Counted from the stretch's first letter, positions 46,277 to 55,737 are shown. The stretch: 64,000 nucleotides of DNA from Lysinibacillus sp. B2A1 (GCA_002973635.1 CP027224.1:1436501-1500500), one strand, 5' to 3'. A program made the numbers and translations. The notes: generated by a model not told the origin, from the letters alone.

Positions 46277-47971
46277 ATGAAGGTATTACTGGAGGTATTT
46301 AAATATACAGGTCCATATAACAGGAAATTAGTATTTATAAATACAATAATGTGCGTTTCGATGGGTTTAAACATAATACATCCTTTAATATTTGGTAGGT
46401 TTATAGATTATGTAACAAATAAGGAAGTAAGTAACGCATTAAAAATCATCCTATTTATTGCAATATTATTTTTAATTAATTTAGGCATTAAATTTATTCA
46501 GAAATATTATTTAGCGAAATTAATTGCTAACATTCAAATAGATGTTAAATTGAAAATGGTTAAACGAATTATGGCTAAGGATATGGATGATTATCAATTA
46601 ATTCCTAAAGGCGAAATGATGAATAAAATTGAAAACGATACAAAAGCTTTTTCAAATGTTCTTTCAGAGTTACTAAATATTTTCATCGATTGTATTAGTA
46701 TTCTAGTTGTGTTTATAATTTTACTAAATATCAATTTATTGTTAGTTTCGATTCTATTTATCACATGTCCATTAACATTATTTATCTTTAAATTTTATGG
46801 CAAAAAAATACGGAAAAAGGACATTAGTGTAAAGCAAAGTTTAGATCATTATCTAACATACTTAGGAGAGTTACTGTCATCTTTTAAATTGTTTAAATTA
46901 TTAAATAATGAAGCTGAGGGAGTAAATAGATATTCTCAAAAAAATGATTTAGTCTATAAACTATCGCTTGAAAAAATGTTGTTAAATATTAAATCCGGGA
47001 CAATAATAGAATTCATAAATTATATAAGCTATTTGTTGATTCTTATTTTAGGCGTCTATCTTATTTATAAAGAAGATTTGACTATAGGTATTTTAATTGC
47101 CTTTACTTCTTATTCAAATAATTTTAACCAGTCATTTTTAAGATTTGGACAACTAAATACCTTTTTTCAAGAAGCCATAGTATCCATAAATAGAGTTAAA
47201 AATCTACTAGATGTGCCTGCTGAAACAAAATGTGATGTAAACAATATGTCTAGTCATATGACGATACCTTCATTTGAGGAAGGTAGGATGGTGTTACGTA
47301 ACGTATGTTATGAATATTCTAATGAATTTTCACCAATTTTTAAAAATATTAATATTGCAATACCTTTAAAAAAAATCGTTCTTTTTAAAGGTGTGAGCGG
47401 ATCAGGAAAGACAACTTTGTTAAACATACTTTCAGGGTTATATGTAGGTTACACAGGGGAAATATTAATAAATCAATATAATGTGAAAAATATTCCTCAC
47501 CATATCTATAAGAAAAAAATATGTCTAGTCTCTCAAAATCATTTTTTACTATCTGGAACTATCAAAGAGAATTTACTTTTAGCAAATCCAGATGCTACTA
47601 ATGAAGATTTAATAAAAGTATGCAAGCTAGTAAATATATATGATTTTATAACGTCTTTGGAGAATAATTTTGATACATTAATTGGACATAATGGACTTGA
47701 TCTTTCTACTGGACAACAGCAGAGGCTTTCTATAGCGAGATCACTTTTAAGGGATGCCGAAATATATTTGTTTGATGAAATTACAGCTTCATTAGATAAA
47801 GAAAATCAGAGCATTATAGAATCTCTACTCATATATTTAAACAAAGTAAAGGGAAAAACCATTGTATTGGTGACACACGATTCAATGATAAAAAATGCAG
47901 CTGATTTAACATTTGAAGTTAAGAATGGTCAGATTCACCAAATTCAATCTGGTCTTTTTCCAACTTTCTAG
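46277..47971 (+). CDS. ABC exporter, fused membrane and ATPase domains
   Basis: The 564-residue half-transporter has an N-terminal six-helix type-IV exporter domain (residues 1-300) and a C-terminal ATPase with Walker A GVSGSGKTT (about 372-380), LSTGQQQRLSIARSL, Walker B IYLFDEITASLD and the H-loop VTHD. No peptidase C39 domain precedes it, so it would not cleave a double-Gly leader. It is the last gene of the RiPP operon and likely exports the peptide; lipid or drug export is the alternative. The start is uncertain: GGAGG lies 16 bases upstream of ATG 46277. Confidence 0.88.
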   Translation: MKVLLEVFKYTGPYNRKLVFINTIMCVSMGLNIIHPLIFGRFIDYVTNKEVSNALKIILFIAILFLINLGIKFIQKYYLAKLIANIQIDVKLKMVKRIMAKDMDDYQLIPKGEMMNKIENDTKAFSNVLSELLNIFIDCISILVVFIILLNINLLLVSILFITCPLTLFIFKFYGKKIRKKDISVKQSLDHYLTYLGELLSSFKLFKLLNNEAEGVNRYSQKNDLVYKLSLEKMLLNIKSGTIIEFINYISYLLILILGVYLIYKEDLTIGILIAFTSYSNNFNQSFLRFGQLNTFFQEAIVSINRVKNLLDVPAETKCDVNNMSSHMTIPSFEEGRMVLRNVCYEYSNEFSPIFKNINIAIPLKKIVLFKGVSGSGKTTLLNILSGLYVGYTGEILINQYNVKNIPHHIYKKKICLVSQNHFLLSGTIKENLLLANPDATNEDLIKVCKLVNIYDFITSLENNFDTLIGHNGLDLSTGQQQRLSIARSLLRDAEIYLFDEITASLDKENQSIIESLLIYLNKVKGKTIVLVTHDSMIKNAADLTFEVKNGQIHQIQSGLFPTF

Positions 47972-47995
47972 ATTATTTATCTTTATTCAGCAAAT

Positions 47996-48116
47996 GTTTT
48001 TGTATCGAAAGCATAGCGGCAGATGTTTTATGCGCGTAAGCGTAGCGACAGCGGCAGATACAGAAGACTTCCACCTCTACAGGCGCAAATACGCCAAGGC
48101 GAAATTGATACAAAAG
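47996..48116. repeat. GC-richer element bounded by inverted TTTTGTATC/GATACAAAA
   Basis: The stretch between TTTTGTATC (about 47998) and GATACAAAA (about 48108) is clearly richer in G+C than its neighbours and contains GCGTAAGCGTAGCGACAGC and a small GGCG/CGCC hairpin. It lies between the exporter gene and the cobalamin riboswitch. It has the look of a short repeated palindromic or MITE-like element, but only one copy is in the window. The open frame through it is not supported as a gene. Confidence 0.45.
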
Positions 48117-48184
48117 TGTAATAAAGATAATGCTGTCATATTGACACCCAAAAAACTTTACAGTAAATTAAAAGAAATTGCATA

Positions 48185-48345
48185 ATAGCATTGGGTGCCC
48201 ATTATGGGAGAATAGGGAATAAAGTGTAAGTCTTTAGCGGTCCCACCACTGTAAAAGGGAGTTTCATAGAGTATGCCACTAGCATGGTGCTGGGAAGGTT
48301 CTATGAAATGTTGAAATTGAGCCAGGAGACCTGCCTAATTGCTTC
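48185..48345 (+). promoter_or_regulatory. Cobalamin riboswitch (aptamer)
   Basis: The B12 box AGCCAGGAGACCTGCC (48320-48335) is present, as are the upstream core pieces TTGGGTGCCC (48191-48200), GCGGTCCCACCACTGTAA (48237-48254) and GCCACTAGCATGGTGCTGGG (48275-48294), in the order of the class. A terminator follows and then cobT. Adenosylcobalamin binding should favour the terminator and lower cobT expression. Confidence 0.93.
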
Positions 48346-48365
48346 GATTATATAGACGATGGAAA

Positions 48366-48412
48366 AGTCTGTAGTTTATTTATGATGAATAAACTACAGG
48401 CTTTTTATTTTT
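48366..48412 (+). terminator. Riboswitch expression-platform terminator
   Basis: AGTCTGTAGTTTATT (48366-48380) pairs with AATAAACTACAGGCT (48388-48402), with one G-U, followed by a T-rich run. It lies between the aptamer and cobT. Confidence 0.9.
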
Positions 48413-48451
48413 TCTCTAAAGCTCAATGTAAAATAGAAAGGGGAATGATTC

Positions 48452-49513
48452 ATGCAATTATTACAACAAACCATTGAAAGTATTCAACATGTAGACAGTC
48501 ATATGATGAAGAAAGCGAGAGAGCGTATAGATGCTCTTAGTAAGCCACCTGGAAGTTTGGGAAAACTAGAATCTCTTGCAGTACAATTAGCTGGTATTAC
48601 AGGAGAAATGTTTCCAAAGATAGATAACAAAGCAATTATTGTCTGTGCAGCAGATCACGGTGTTTGTGAGGAGGATGTAACTTCCAATCCACAAAAGGTA
48701 ACCTTTTTACAAACAATGAATTTTCCAAAAGGGCTTACGGGTGTTTGTGCTATCGCCAACATAACCAATGCAAAAATCGTAACAGTTGACGTTGGTGTAA
48801 AAGAAGATTTACCACTTGATGCTGGGGTCATTTTAAAGAAAATTAAATATGGAACAGACAATATGGCAAAGGGTCCAGCTATGTCAAGAGAAGAAGCTAT
48901 TCAATCCATCGAAGTAGGTATTGCAGTTGCAACGAGTGAAATAAGTAACGGAGTCGATATTCTTGGTACTGGAGAAATGGGTATTGGGAATACTACACCA
49001 AGTGCGGCTATCCTATCCGTGCTTCAAGCCTGTCATCCAAATGTAGTAACAGGAATGGGCGCAGGTGTTGGCGCAGGAGGAATTGCGCATAAGGTGGAGG
49101 TTATTCAAAATGCCATTGCATTAAACAAACCAAATCGCCACGATCCTATTGATATTCTTGCAAAAGTTGGTGGCTTAGAAATAGGTGCTATGGCTGGAAT
49201 TGTACTTGCAGCTGCAGCAAATCGCAAGCCTGTTGTTATAGATGGCTTTATTTCTACGATTGCTGCCCTCATTGCCTTTGAGCTTGAGCCAAAAGTAAAG
49301 GACTACATTATTCCTTCACATGCCTCAGAAGAACCAGGTGCTAAAATAGCAGCCAAGTTGTTAGGGATAGAACCAATGCTGCATATGAATATGCGTTTAG
49401 GAGAGGGCTCTGGTGCAGCTTTAGCCTTTCCAATTTTAGATGCAGCATGCTCCATGATGAAAAACATGGCTACACTTGAGGAATCTGTAGTGCTAGTAGA
49501 ATCGAATGAATAG
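48452..49513 (+). CDS. cobT: Nicotinate-nucleotide--dimethylbenzimidazole phosphoribosyltransferase
   Basis: CobT activates 5,6-dimethylbenzimidazole (or another lower base) as its riboside phosphate for the nucleotide loop of cobalamin. SKPPGSLGKLESLAVQLAGI, CAADHGVCEEDVTSNPQKVT, LGTGEMGIGNTTPSAA and GFISTIAALIA are family motifs; 353 residues is normal. GAAAGGGGAATGATTC precedes ATG. It is the only cobalamin gene here and stands alone under the riboswitch, pointing to salvage. Confidence 0.96.
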   Translation: MQLLQQTIESIQHVDSHMMKKARERIDALSKPPGSLGKLESLAVQLAGITGEMFPKIDNKAIIVCAADHGVCEEDVTSNPQKVTFLQTMNFPKGLTGVCAIANITNAKIVTVDVGVKEDLPLDAGVILKKIKYGTDNMAKGPAMSREEAIQSIEVGIAVATSEISNGVDILGTGEMGIGNTTPSAAILSVLQACHPNVVTGMGAGVGAGGIAHKVEVIQNAIALNKPNRHDPIDILAKVGGLEIGAMAGIVLAAAANRKPVVIDGFISTIAALIAFELEPKVKDYIIPSHASEEPGAKIAAKLLGIEPMLHMNMRLGEGSGAALAFPILDAACSMMKNMATLEESVVLVESNE

Positions 49514-49561
49514 GTGAAAAAATATACGCTTAAGGCATTTCTTTGTAGTACCAAAAAGTAT

Positions 49562-49596
49562 AACAAGCCCATATATTGGAACTATTTGGGCTTGTT
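49562..49596. terminator. Terminator between cobT and the convergent channel gene
   Basis: AACAAGCCCA and TGGGCTTGTT form a perfect 10-bp stem. The T run (ATACTTTTT) is on the minus strand, so it mainly serves the gene at 49613-50218. Confidence 0.8.
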
Positions 49597-49612
49597 ACTA
49601 TTCATAAAATGG

Positions 49613-50218
49613 TTATGCTCGATTCAGCTTTCGTAAAGGCAAACGCCATTTCTTCATATAGGAAAGAATTCTTAGCACTGTAATCATACCAAATAATCCA
49701 TATAAAAAGAGGTCGCCTGTTAATACTTCTAGACCAATTACGAGTCCTGCTAGAGCTGCCCAAACACCATAAATTTCATCACGTAATACAAGGGGCTTGC
49801 GTCTTGCTAATAGATCTCGAACAATCCCACCTCCTGAACCAGTTAAGACAGCAGCTACAATAACTGCACTAATTGGCATGTCGAGCTTTACAGCATAGAG
49901 TGCGCCCTGAATAGCGAATGCAGATAAGCCAATTGCATCTGTGAAGTTTCCCCAGCGATGCCAATGCTGAATTAGATGATGTGGAAAAATAAAAAATATA
50001 GTAATCGCCGCAAGCGCAATTTGGAACATCATATCCTGTCCCCATAACGTTGTAACAGGTAAGCCAATAAGCAAGTTACGAATTGCTCCACCCCCAAAGG
50101 CAGTGACAATACCGAGTATATAAACACCGAATAAATCGTATTCTTCCTCCATTGCGATAATTGCTCCAGAAATAGCAAAGGCAATTGTTCCAATAATACT
50201 AAAAACCTCCCAAGCCAT
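49613..50218 (-). CDS. Trimeric intracellular cation channel family protein (UPF0126)
   Basis: The 201-residue membrane protein has six to seven helices and two GGG-containing repeats: ISGAIIAMEEEYDLFGVYIL with FGGGAIRNLLIG, and FAIQGALYAVK with GSGGGIVRDLL. This is the two-repeat pattern of the bacterial TRIC (YvgT/YadS) family, reported as potassium-permeable channels and in some cases named glycine transporters. AGGGGTGAAAAGG precedes ATG on the minus strand. Confidence 0.9.
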   Translation of the reverse strand: MAWEVFSIIGTIAFAISGAIIAMEEEYDLFGVYILGIVTAFGGGAIRNLLIGLPVTTLWGQDMMFQIALAAITIFFIFPHHLIQHWHRWGNFTDAIGLSAFAIQGALYAVKLDMPISAVIVAAVLTGSGGGIVRDLLARRKPLVLRDEIYGVWAALAGLVIGLEVLTGDLFLYGLFGMITVLRILSYMKKWRLPLRKLNRA

Positions 50219-50488
50219 CCCTTTTCACCCCTTCAGAAAATTAATGTACTTTCTCATTAAAGTTAAAGAATTCTATTAAATGTAACAGAATCTATGAATT
50301 TTGTAGTCAAAATATCGAAAATAATGAAAGAAGTCCGCACATTAGCTTAGCGCATATTACGAGTAGAAACAATAGGCAAGTTTTGCAGACACATCTACAA
50401 ATTGTTAAGATGAGATAGGAGTAAAGTGAAAACTTCAATTTGTGGGTATGGTGCCCACAATTGAACAAATGTGAATGGAGAAGAATGA
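50219..50488. other. Intergenic region before ynbB
   Basis: It is AT-rich with no gene. It should contain the promoters of the channel gene and of ynbB; no site stands out. Confidence 0.4.
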
Positions 50489-51738
50489 ATGACTTTTACA
50501 ACGAATTTAACAACAGAAACGTTAGCATTAGCTACCGAAATAGAGGAGAAGGTATACCCGTTTCATAGGAAGGTAGACGATATGGCGTTCTTTAATCAAC
50601 AAAAGGTGCTTGCAGCTTTTAGGAAGCATCAAGTTAGTGACTATCATTTACATCCTTCTAATGGATATGGTTATGATGATGAGGGGCGTGACAATTTAGA
50701 GCGTGTTTATGCAGAGGTTTTTGGAGCGGAGGCTGCCATCGTACGTCCACAGATTATTTCGGGGACACATGCCATTACGCTTAGTCTATTCGGAGTGCTG
50801 CGACCAGGTGATGAATTGCTGTATATTTCAGGTCAGCCGTACGATACATTACAATCCATAGTAGATGGCGGTGACAAGGATACTGGCTCATTAAAGGATT
50901 ATAAAATCAGTTATCGTCATGTGGATTTAATGGCTAATCAAAAGATTGATTGGGACGGTGTAGCGGCTGCTATTACAGAGAATACAAAAATGATTGCTAT
51001 TCAACGTTCAAAGGGCTATGCAACACGACCATCCTTTACTATTGCAGAAATTGCTGATATGTGCGTGAAAGTCCGTGAATTAGCCCCGCAGGCTATTATC
51101 TTTGTCGACAATTGCTATGGTGAATTTGTGGAGGATCAGGAACCGACAGAGGTAGGGGCAGATTTAATGGCAGGCTCTCTGATTAAAAACCCAGGGGAGG
51201 ATTGGCGAAAATTGGAGGCTATATTGCTGGTCGCGCTGATTTAGTTGAAAAATGTGCCTTTCGTATGACGTCACCTGGTATTGGCGCTGAAGCAGGTGCA
51301 ACATTAAATACGCTGGGCGATTTTTATCAGGGCTTTTTCTTAGCGCCACACGTTGTAGCACAAGCATTAAAAGGCGCCATTTTCACAGCTGCAATGCTAG
51401 AAGAAATTGGTATGTCTACGACACCAAGCTATGATGCGAAACGAACAGATTTAATTCAATCTGTTTCATTCCAAACAGCTGAACAAATGATTGCCTTTTG
51501 TCGTGAAATTCAAGCAAACTCACCGATTAATGCCCATTACGCACCAGAGCCAGCCTATATGCCAGGCTATGAGGATGATGTCATAATGGCAGCAGGTACT
51601 TTTATTCAAGGTTCGAGTATTGAGCTTACAGCAGACGGTCCTATTCGTCCGCCATATACAGCATTTATTCAAGGCGGCCTCACATATGAGCATGTAAAAT
51701 TCGCCATTTGCAGTGCTGTTCAAAAAATTCAGAAATAA
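50489..51738 (+). pseudogene. ynbB: Methionine gamma-lyase/aluminium-resistance family protein (YnbB-like), frameshifted
   Basis: Two frames make one PLP-dependent protein. The first (50489-51244) reads normally to LMAGSLIKNPG, whose Lys is the expected PLP-binding residue, then shifts. The second (through 51738) continues with GYIAGRADLVEKCAFRMTSP. Adding one G to the run GGGG at 51194-51197 restores NPGGGLAKIGGYIAGRAD and a protein of about 416 residues, close to Bacillus YnbB. The place before glnR-glnA is the same as in Bacillus. It is a recent mutation or, quite likely, a homopolymer sequencing error. Confidence 0.85.
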
Positions 51739-51744
51739 ATAGGT

Positions 51745-51781
51745 AAAAAACTATTCAAATCATGATTCTGAATAGTTTTTT
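51745..51781 (+). terminator. Terminator of ynbB
   Basis: AAAAAACTATTCA (51745-51757) pairs with TGAATAGTTTTTT (51769-51781), giving a strong stem ending in T. Confidence 0.85.
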
Positions 51782-51819
51782 ACAATTTTGTAGCAGTCGA
51801 AAAAAATATTAAAAATCGA

Positions 51820-51871
51820 TGTTAGGAAACCTTACATCTTTGTTGACAGTGTAAAAATTTCGTTATATGAT
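51820..51871 (+). promoter_or_regulatory. GlnR box and sigma-A promoter of glnR-glnA
   Basis: TGTTAGGAAACCTTACA (51820-51836) fits the TnrA/GlnR consensus TGTNA-N7-TNACA exactly. TTGACA (51843-51848), 17 bases and TATGAT (51866-51871) form a near-consensus promoter directly downstream. The operator just upstream of the -35 is the autoregulatory arrangement of Bacillus glnRA. A second weaker match is not obvious. Confidence 0.85.
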
Positions 51872-51895
51872 AAGCGGGTATTGGAGGGGACTTAA

Positions 51896-52270
51896 ATGAG
51901 TCGTGAAATTAGACGAACTATGCCGTTATTATCCATGAGTATCGTGATGCAATTGACCGAGCTTTCGGCACGCCAAATTCGTTATTATGAAGAACACCAT
52001 TTAATTGAGCCGCACCGAACAGATGGCAATCGTCGAATGTTCTCATTAAATGACGTCGATACATTGCTAGAAATAAAGGATTATTTAGAGCAGGGAATGA
52101 ATATGGCAAAGATTAAAAAATTATTTGCTAAAAAGAGTGACCCTGTAACGACAGATGAGCCAGATTTAAGTGACTCAGAATTACGTCGCATAATGCGCGA
52201 GGAAATGCGTCAAGCACAACGCATGCAAAAATCATCCATTCGACGTGGGGATTTATCCCGATTCTATTAA
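51896..52270 (+). CDS. glnR: Nitrogen regulator GlnR (MerR family)
   Basis: Represses glnRA and other genes when nitrogen is in excess, helped by feedback-inhibited glutamine synthetase. The MerR helix-turn-helix covers [21 protein letters not shown] and [19 protein letters not shown]. The C-terminal tail ([23 protein letters not shown]) matches Bacillus GlnR and is the part that contacts GlnA. TTGGAGGGGACTTAA precedes ATG; 124 residues is slightly shorter than usual. Confidence 0.95.
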   Translation: MSREIRRTMPLLSMSIVMQLTELSARQIRYYEEHHLIEPHRTDGNRRMFSLNDVDTLLEIKDYLEQGMNMAKIKKLFAKKSDPVTTDEPDLSDSELRRIMREEMRQAQRMQKSSIRRGDLSRFY

Positions 52271-52331
52271 AAGCCTTTAATAGGGTAGGGTAAAGATAAA
52301 AGCTAGACAAATTATAGGAGTGTGGAAAACT

Positions 52332-53666
52332 GTGGGTAAATACACAAAAGAGGACATTAAACGTCTAATCGAAGAAAAAAACGTAAGCTTTATTCGTTTA
52401 CAATTTACGGATATACTTGGCACAATCAAAAACGTTGAGATTCCTGTAAGCCAATTAGACAAAGCGCTAGAAAATAAAATGATGTTTGATGGTTCATCTA
52501 TTGAAGGTTTCGTTCGTATCGAAGAATCAGATATGTATTTATATCCTGATTTAGATTCGTTTGTAGTATTCCCTTGGACTTCTGAAAAAGGGAAAGTAGC
52601 ACGCTTCATTTGCGATGTCTACACTGCTAAAGGCGAACCGTTTGCTGGTGACCCACGTAATAACCTAAAACGTATCCTAAAGAAAATGGAAGATATGGGC
52701 TTCACAAGCTTCAACTTAGGGCCTGAACCAGAGTTCTTCCTATTCAAATTAGATGCAAAAGGCGAACCAACACTAGAAGTAAATGACCACGGTGGTTACT
52801 TCGATTTAGCGCCAACTGATCTTGGTGAAAATTGCCGTCGTGATATCGTATTAGAGCTAGAAGAGATGGGCTTTGAAATCGAAGCTTCTCACCATGAGGT
52901 AGCTCCTGGACAACACGAAATCGACTTTAAATATGCAGATGCTATTACAGCTTGTGATAATATCCAAACGTTCAAATTAGTTGTAAAAACAATTGCTCGT
53001 AAACATGGCTTACACGCTACTTTCATGCCAAAACCATTATACGGTGAAGCTGGCTCTGGGATGCACTTCAATGTTTCGTTGTTTAAAGGGAAAGAAAATG
53101 CATTCTACGATGAATCGACTGAACTAGGTCTTTCTGAAACAGCTATGCAATTCATGGCAGGAGTTCTTGCGCATGTTCAAGGCTTCACAGCTGTAACAAA
53201 CCCTACAGTTAACTCTTATAAACGTCTTGTTCCTGGTTACGAAGCACCTTGTTATGTTGCATGGTCAGCACAAAATCGTTCACCACTAATTCGTATTCCA
53301 TCAGCTCGTGGTCTGTCAACACGTGTAGAGGTACGTTCTGTGGACCCAGCCGCTAATCCATATTTAGCAATGGCTGTTATTTTAGAAGCGGGTCTAGAAG
53401 GGATTCGTCAAAATCTAACACCACCAGCTGCAATTAACCGTAACATTTATGTGATGTCTGAAGAAGAACGTAAAGCAAATGGAATTGAAAACTTACCACC
53501 AGCTCTTGATGACGCGTTAACATTACTAGCTAAAGACAAAGTAGCTCAAGAAGCGTTAGGTGAGCATATCTATGCAAACTTCAAAGAAGCAAAAGAAATC
53601 GAGTTTGATATGTATCGCACTACTGTTCATCAATGGGAACGTGACCAATATTTAAAAATGTACTAA
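52332..53666 (+). CDS. glnA: Glutamine synthetase, type I
   Basis: Makes glutamine from glutamate, ammonia and ATP. GTG 52332 gives [17 protein letters not shown], which aligns with Bacillus GlnA, and a length of exactly 444 residues; the GTG at 52320 would add four residues. [36 protein letters not shown] and [13 protein letters not shown] are family motifs. The I-alpha form of Bacillus is feedback inhibited, not adenylylated. Directly downstream of glnR under the GlnR box. Confidence 0.97.
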   Translation: MGKYTKEDIKRLIEEKNVSFIRLQFTDILGTIKNVEIPVSQLDKALENKMMFDGSSIEGFVRIEESDMYLYPDLDSFVVFPWTSEKGKVARFICDVYTAKGEPFAGDPRNNLKRILKKMEDMGFTSFNLGPEPEFFLFKLDAKGEPTLEVNDHGGYFDLAPTDLGENCRRDIVLELEEMGFEIEASHHEVAPGQHEIDFKYADAITACDNIQTFKLVVKTIARKHGLHATFMPKPLYGEAGSGMHFNVSLFKGKENAFYDESTELGLSETAMQFMAGVLAHVQGFTAVTNPTVNSYKRLVPGYEAPCYVAWSAQNRSPLIRIPSARGLSTRVEVRSVDPAANPYLAMAVILEAGLEGIRQNLTPPAAINRNIYVMSEEERKANGIENLPPALDDALTLLAKDKVAQEALGEHIYANFKEAKEIEFDMYRTTVHQWERDQYLKMY

Positions 53667-53667
53667 T

Positions 53668-53704
53668 AAAAAGCGTTGGATCTGTATGGGTCCAACGCTT
53701 TTTT
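53668..53704 (+). terminator. Terminator of glnRA
   Basis: AAAAAGCGTTGGA pairs with TCCAACGCTTTTT, followed by T. Confidence 0.92.
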
Positions 53705-53799
53705 CTGCAACTAATGGGGGGAGGCTAGTTCAAAAAGGGTTTACTTAAATACTTGTATAAGTTTTTACCTAATATTATTTGCTGGAAGGGGTTTTTTAG

Positions 53800-54495
53800 A
53801 TGAGACAAATAATTGCACTTGGTGGTGGCGGTTTTTCAATGGAACCAGGTAATCCATTATTAGATTTATATATATTGAACCAAGTTGAGAAATTTGAGCC
53901 TAACATTTGCTTTTATCCCTACCGCAAGTGGAGATGCCGATAATTACATATTAAGGTATTATAATTTTTTTAATCACCAAAATTGTGATCCATCCCATCT
54001 TTCACTATTTAATCCCCCAACCAGAGATCTTGAAAGTTTTATATTAGAAAAAGATATTGTTTATGTTGGTGGAGGAAACACTAAAAATCTTTTAGCTTTG
54101 TGGGCAGAATGGGGATTAGATCATGTTTTAAGAAAAGCGTGGAACCAAGTAGTGATTTTTGCTGGGGTGAGTGCAGGCTCCAGTTGTTGGTTTGAAGAAG
54201 GAGTTACCGATTCCTTTGGAGATGGACTTGAATCAATAGAATGTCTAGGTCTCCTAAAGGGAAGTAATTGTCCGCATTACGATGGTGAAATAGATAGAAA
54301 ACCTGCATATCACAACTTATTGAATCTGGAAAAATACAATCAGGAATTGCGACAGATGATGGGGTTGCTATTCATTACAAGGAACAAGAAATCAGTAAAA
54401 TAGTTAGCTCAAGACCAGATGCTAAGGCATATAAAGTTTCTTTCGAAAAGAAAGTAATAGATACAGAACTTCAAACAGAATTTTTAGGTTCTTAA
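53800..54495 (+). pseudogene. Peptidase E-like (S51 family) gene with two frameshifts
   Basis: AAGGGGTTTTTTAG leads to ATG 53800: MRQIIALGGGGFSMEPGNPL, typical of S51. The frame is lost at the T run 53911-53914 (one extra T; removing it gives FIPTASGDADNYI). The middle has YVGGGNTKNLLALW, the nucleophile region GVSAGSS and NCPHYDGE. A second break near GG 54343-54344 (one G missing) restores GIATDDGVAIHYKEQEISKI through the stop at 54493. Corrected, the protein is about 231 residues. These enzymes cleave Asp-X dipeptides. Two independent indels make it a true pseudogene or show poor local sequence. Confidence 0.8.
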
Positions 54496-54497
54496 TG

Positions 54498-54518
54498 AAC
54501 TAACGTTGCAGGTTAGTT
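54498..54518. repeat. Small inverted-repeat element, copy 1
   Basis: AACTAAC-GTTGCAG-GTTAGTT: two 7-base arms around a 7-base spacer, directly after the pepE-like stop. Similar copies occur at 55034 and 55761. Confidence 0.65.
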
Positions 54519-54584
54519 TTAGAAGGACATTATATCAATAAAAAGAATAATAAAATATAAGAGCTATGTTCTAAGGAGGAAAAA

Positions 54585-54968
54585 ATGAAAAAAATATTGA
54601 TCATTTTTAGTATAGTTTTATTTATACTTTTAACCGCCTGTAATTCCTCTTCAAAAGTAGTTGATGACTATGATAACAGCCAATTAAGTGCTGATTTTGG
54701 TGACGATGAAGCTTATGAAATAGGAGCTAATGCTAAGGGAATGCCCGTTTTTAAAAACCATAAGAAAGCATTACAGCAAGCTCAAATAGATTATAAAAAA
54801 GGATTTGCTGCCACTGCCAAAGAACATGATTTAAAGCCTATTAGCAATAAAAATTATAAAAATTATATGACCTATTCTTGGCAACTTGAAATTAAAGATG
54901 AAGTCATTGTTCAACAAGGTGTAATGATAGCGAAATTCTTGGATATTTATGAAAATAGTTTTGAATAA
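54585..54968 (+). CDS. Putative lipoprotein, 127 residues
   Basis: I do not recognise the family. The lipobox LTAC gives lipidated Cys19 after a hydrophobic signal (MKKILIIFSIVLFILLTAC). The mature part is acidic (VVDDYDNSQLSADFGDDEAY), then YEIGANAKGMPVFKNHKKALQ, ending EVIVQQGVMIAKFLDIYENSFE. AAGGAGGAAAAA precedes ATG. It lies between two copies of the AACTAAC repeat, so it may be a recently acquired gene. Confidence 0.8.
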   Translation: MKKILIIFSIVLFILLTACNSSSKVVDDYDNSQLSADFGDDEAYEIGANAKGMPVFKNHKKALQQAQIDYKKGFAATAKEHDLKPISNKNYKNYMTYSWQLEIKDEVIVQQGVMIAKFLDIYENSFE

Positions 54969-55033
54969 TTAATTTTTCTAATTGAATTAACTGGGGTTTT
55001 AATTCAATAAGGGGTAGACCATTTTCTTCTTAG

Positions 55034-55052
55034 ACTAACGACGCAGGTTAGT
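55034..55052. repeat. Small inverted-repeat element, copy 2
   Basis: ACTAAC-GACGCAG-GTTAGT, with TTCAAC following; the spacer CGCAGG matches that of copy 1. Confidence 0.6.
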
Positions 55053-55107
55053 TCAACAAGAATATAAGTTATTATTGAGTTAGGTAAACTACAAAGGAAG
55101 TGTACAA

Positions 55108-55737
55108 GTGTTTTATTACTCAAAAAAGAAGAAAATACGAGGTTGGAAAAGACATAAGAGAAAAATTGAAAGATGGAAGCAAAATGCAATAAATTTAGAT
55201 ATGGACAATTTAAGGAATTACCACAGACAATACGAAAAATTATGGATTCATCCCTTTTATGCATGGGTACGAAAAACCCCTCCCAATTGGTATAATCGGC
55301 TTTTACTTGATGCAATGATTGAAGTTTACCTAGAGTGGCATCAAAAAATGATGGATGAAAATGAAGCGTTTTATTTAAAAATCTGGCTGTATGACCCTAA
55401 TTTTATCAATTCACAAATTGTCGTTGCATATAGAGATTGTCTTGATTTCTATAATAAATCCTTCAAAACAAGGGAAGAAAACAAGGAATTCCCTTTCTAT
55501 AAATTTCATTCCTTGAGGGACAAGTTAGAACAATTTCAATGGGATTTGAACATAGAGATTGATTATTACGATGAAAACGACTTGAATGATTGGTTAGAAG
55601 AAGGAAGTTTAACTGAAAAAGAAGTATCAAAAATTAAGGGAAATGCCTACGAAACCATAAAATTTGAAAATGAATTTGGGGGTTTCCTGCAATATAGTCT
55701 CGACAAAGGAGATGTTTGGGTAGGGACTTTAAAGTGA
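55108..55737 (+). CDS. Hypothetical protein, 209 residues
   Basis: I do not recognise this family. GTG 55108 follows AAAGGAAGTGTACAA. The N-terminus is very basic (SKKKKIRGWKRHKRKIERW), the rest is rich in aromatic and acidic residues (LRNYHRQYEKLWIHPFYAWV, IDYYDENDLNDWLEEGSL). It is mainly helical with no signal peptide or membrane span, so it should be cytosolic, perhaps nucleic-acid-binding through its basic start; that is a guess. AACTAAC repeats flank it on both sides. Confidence 0.7.
   Translation: MFYYSKKKKIRGWKRHKRKIERWKQNAINLDMDNLRNYHRQYEKLWIHPFYAWVRKTPPNWYNRLLLDAMIEVYLEWHQKMMDENEAFYLKIWLYDPNFINSQIVVAYRDCLDFYNKSFKTREENKEFPFYKFHSLRDKLEQFQWDLNIEIDYYDENDLNDWLEEGSLTEKEVSKIKGNAYETIKFENEFGGFLQYSLDKGDVWVGTLK

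Noticed and set aside
46277..47971. Peptidase-containing (C39) bacteriocin exporter
   Set aside because: The protein starts directly with the membrane domain; no N-terminal Cys protease domain of about 130 residues is present.
47913..48185. 90-codon gene after the exporter
   Set aside because: It begins inside the exporter gene in another frame and runs through the GC-rich element; no ribosome binding site.
53800..54495. Two separate small genes
   Set aside because: The three frames together make one continuous S51-type protein, so they are pieces of one gene.
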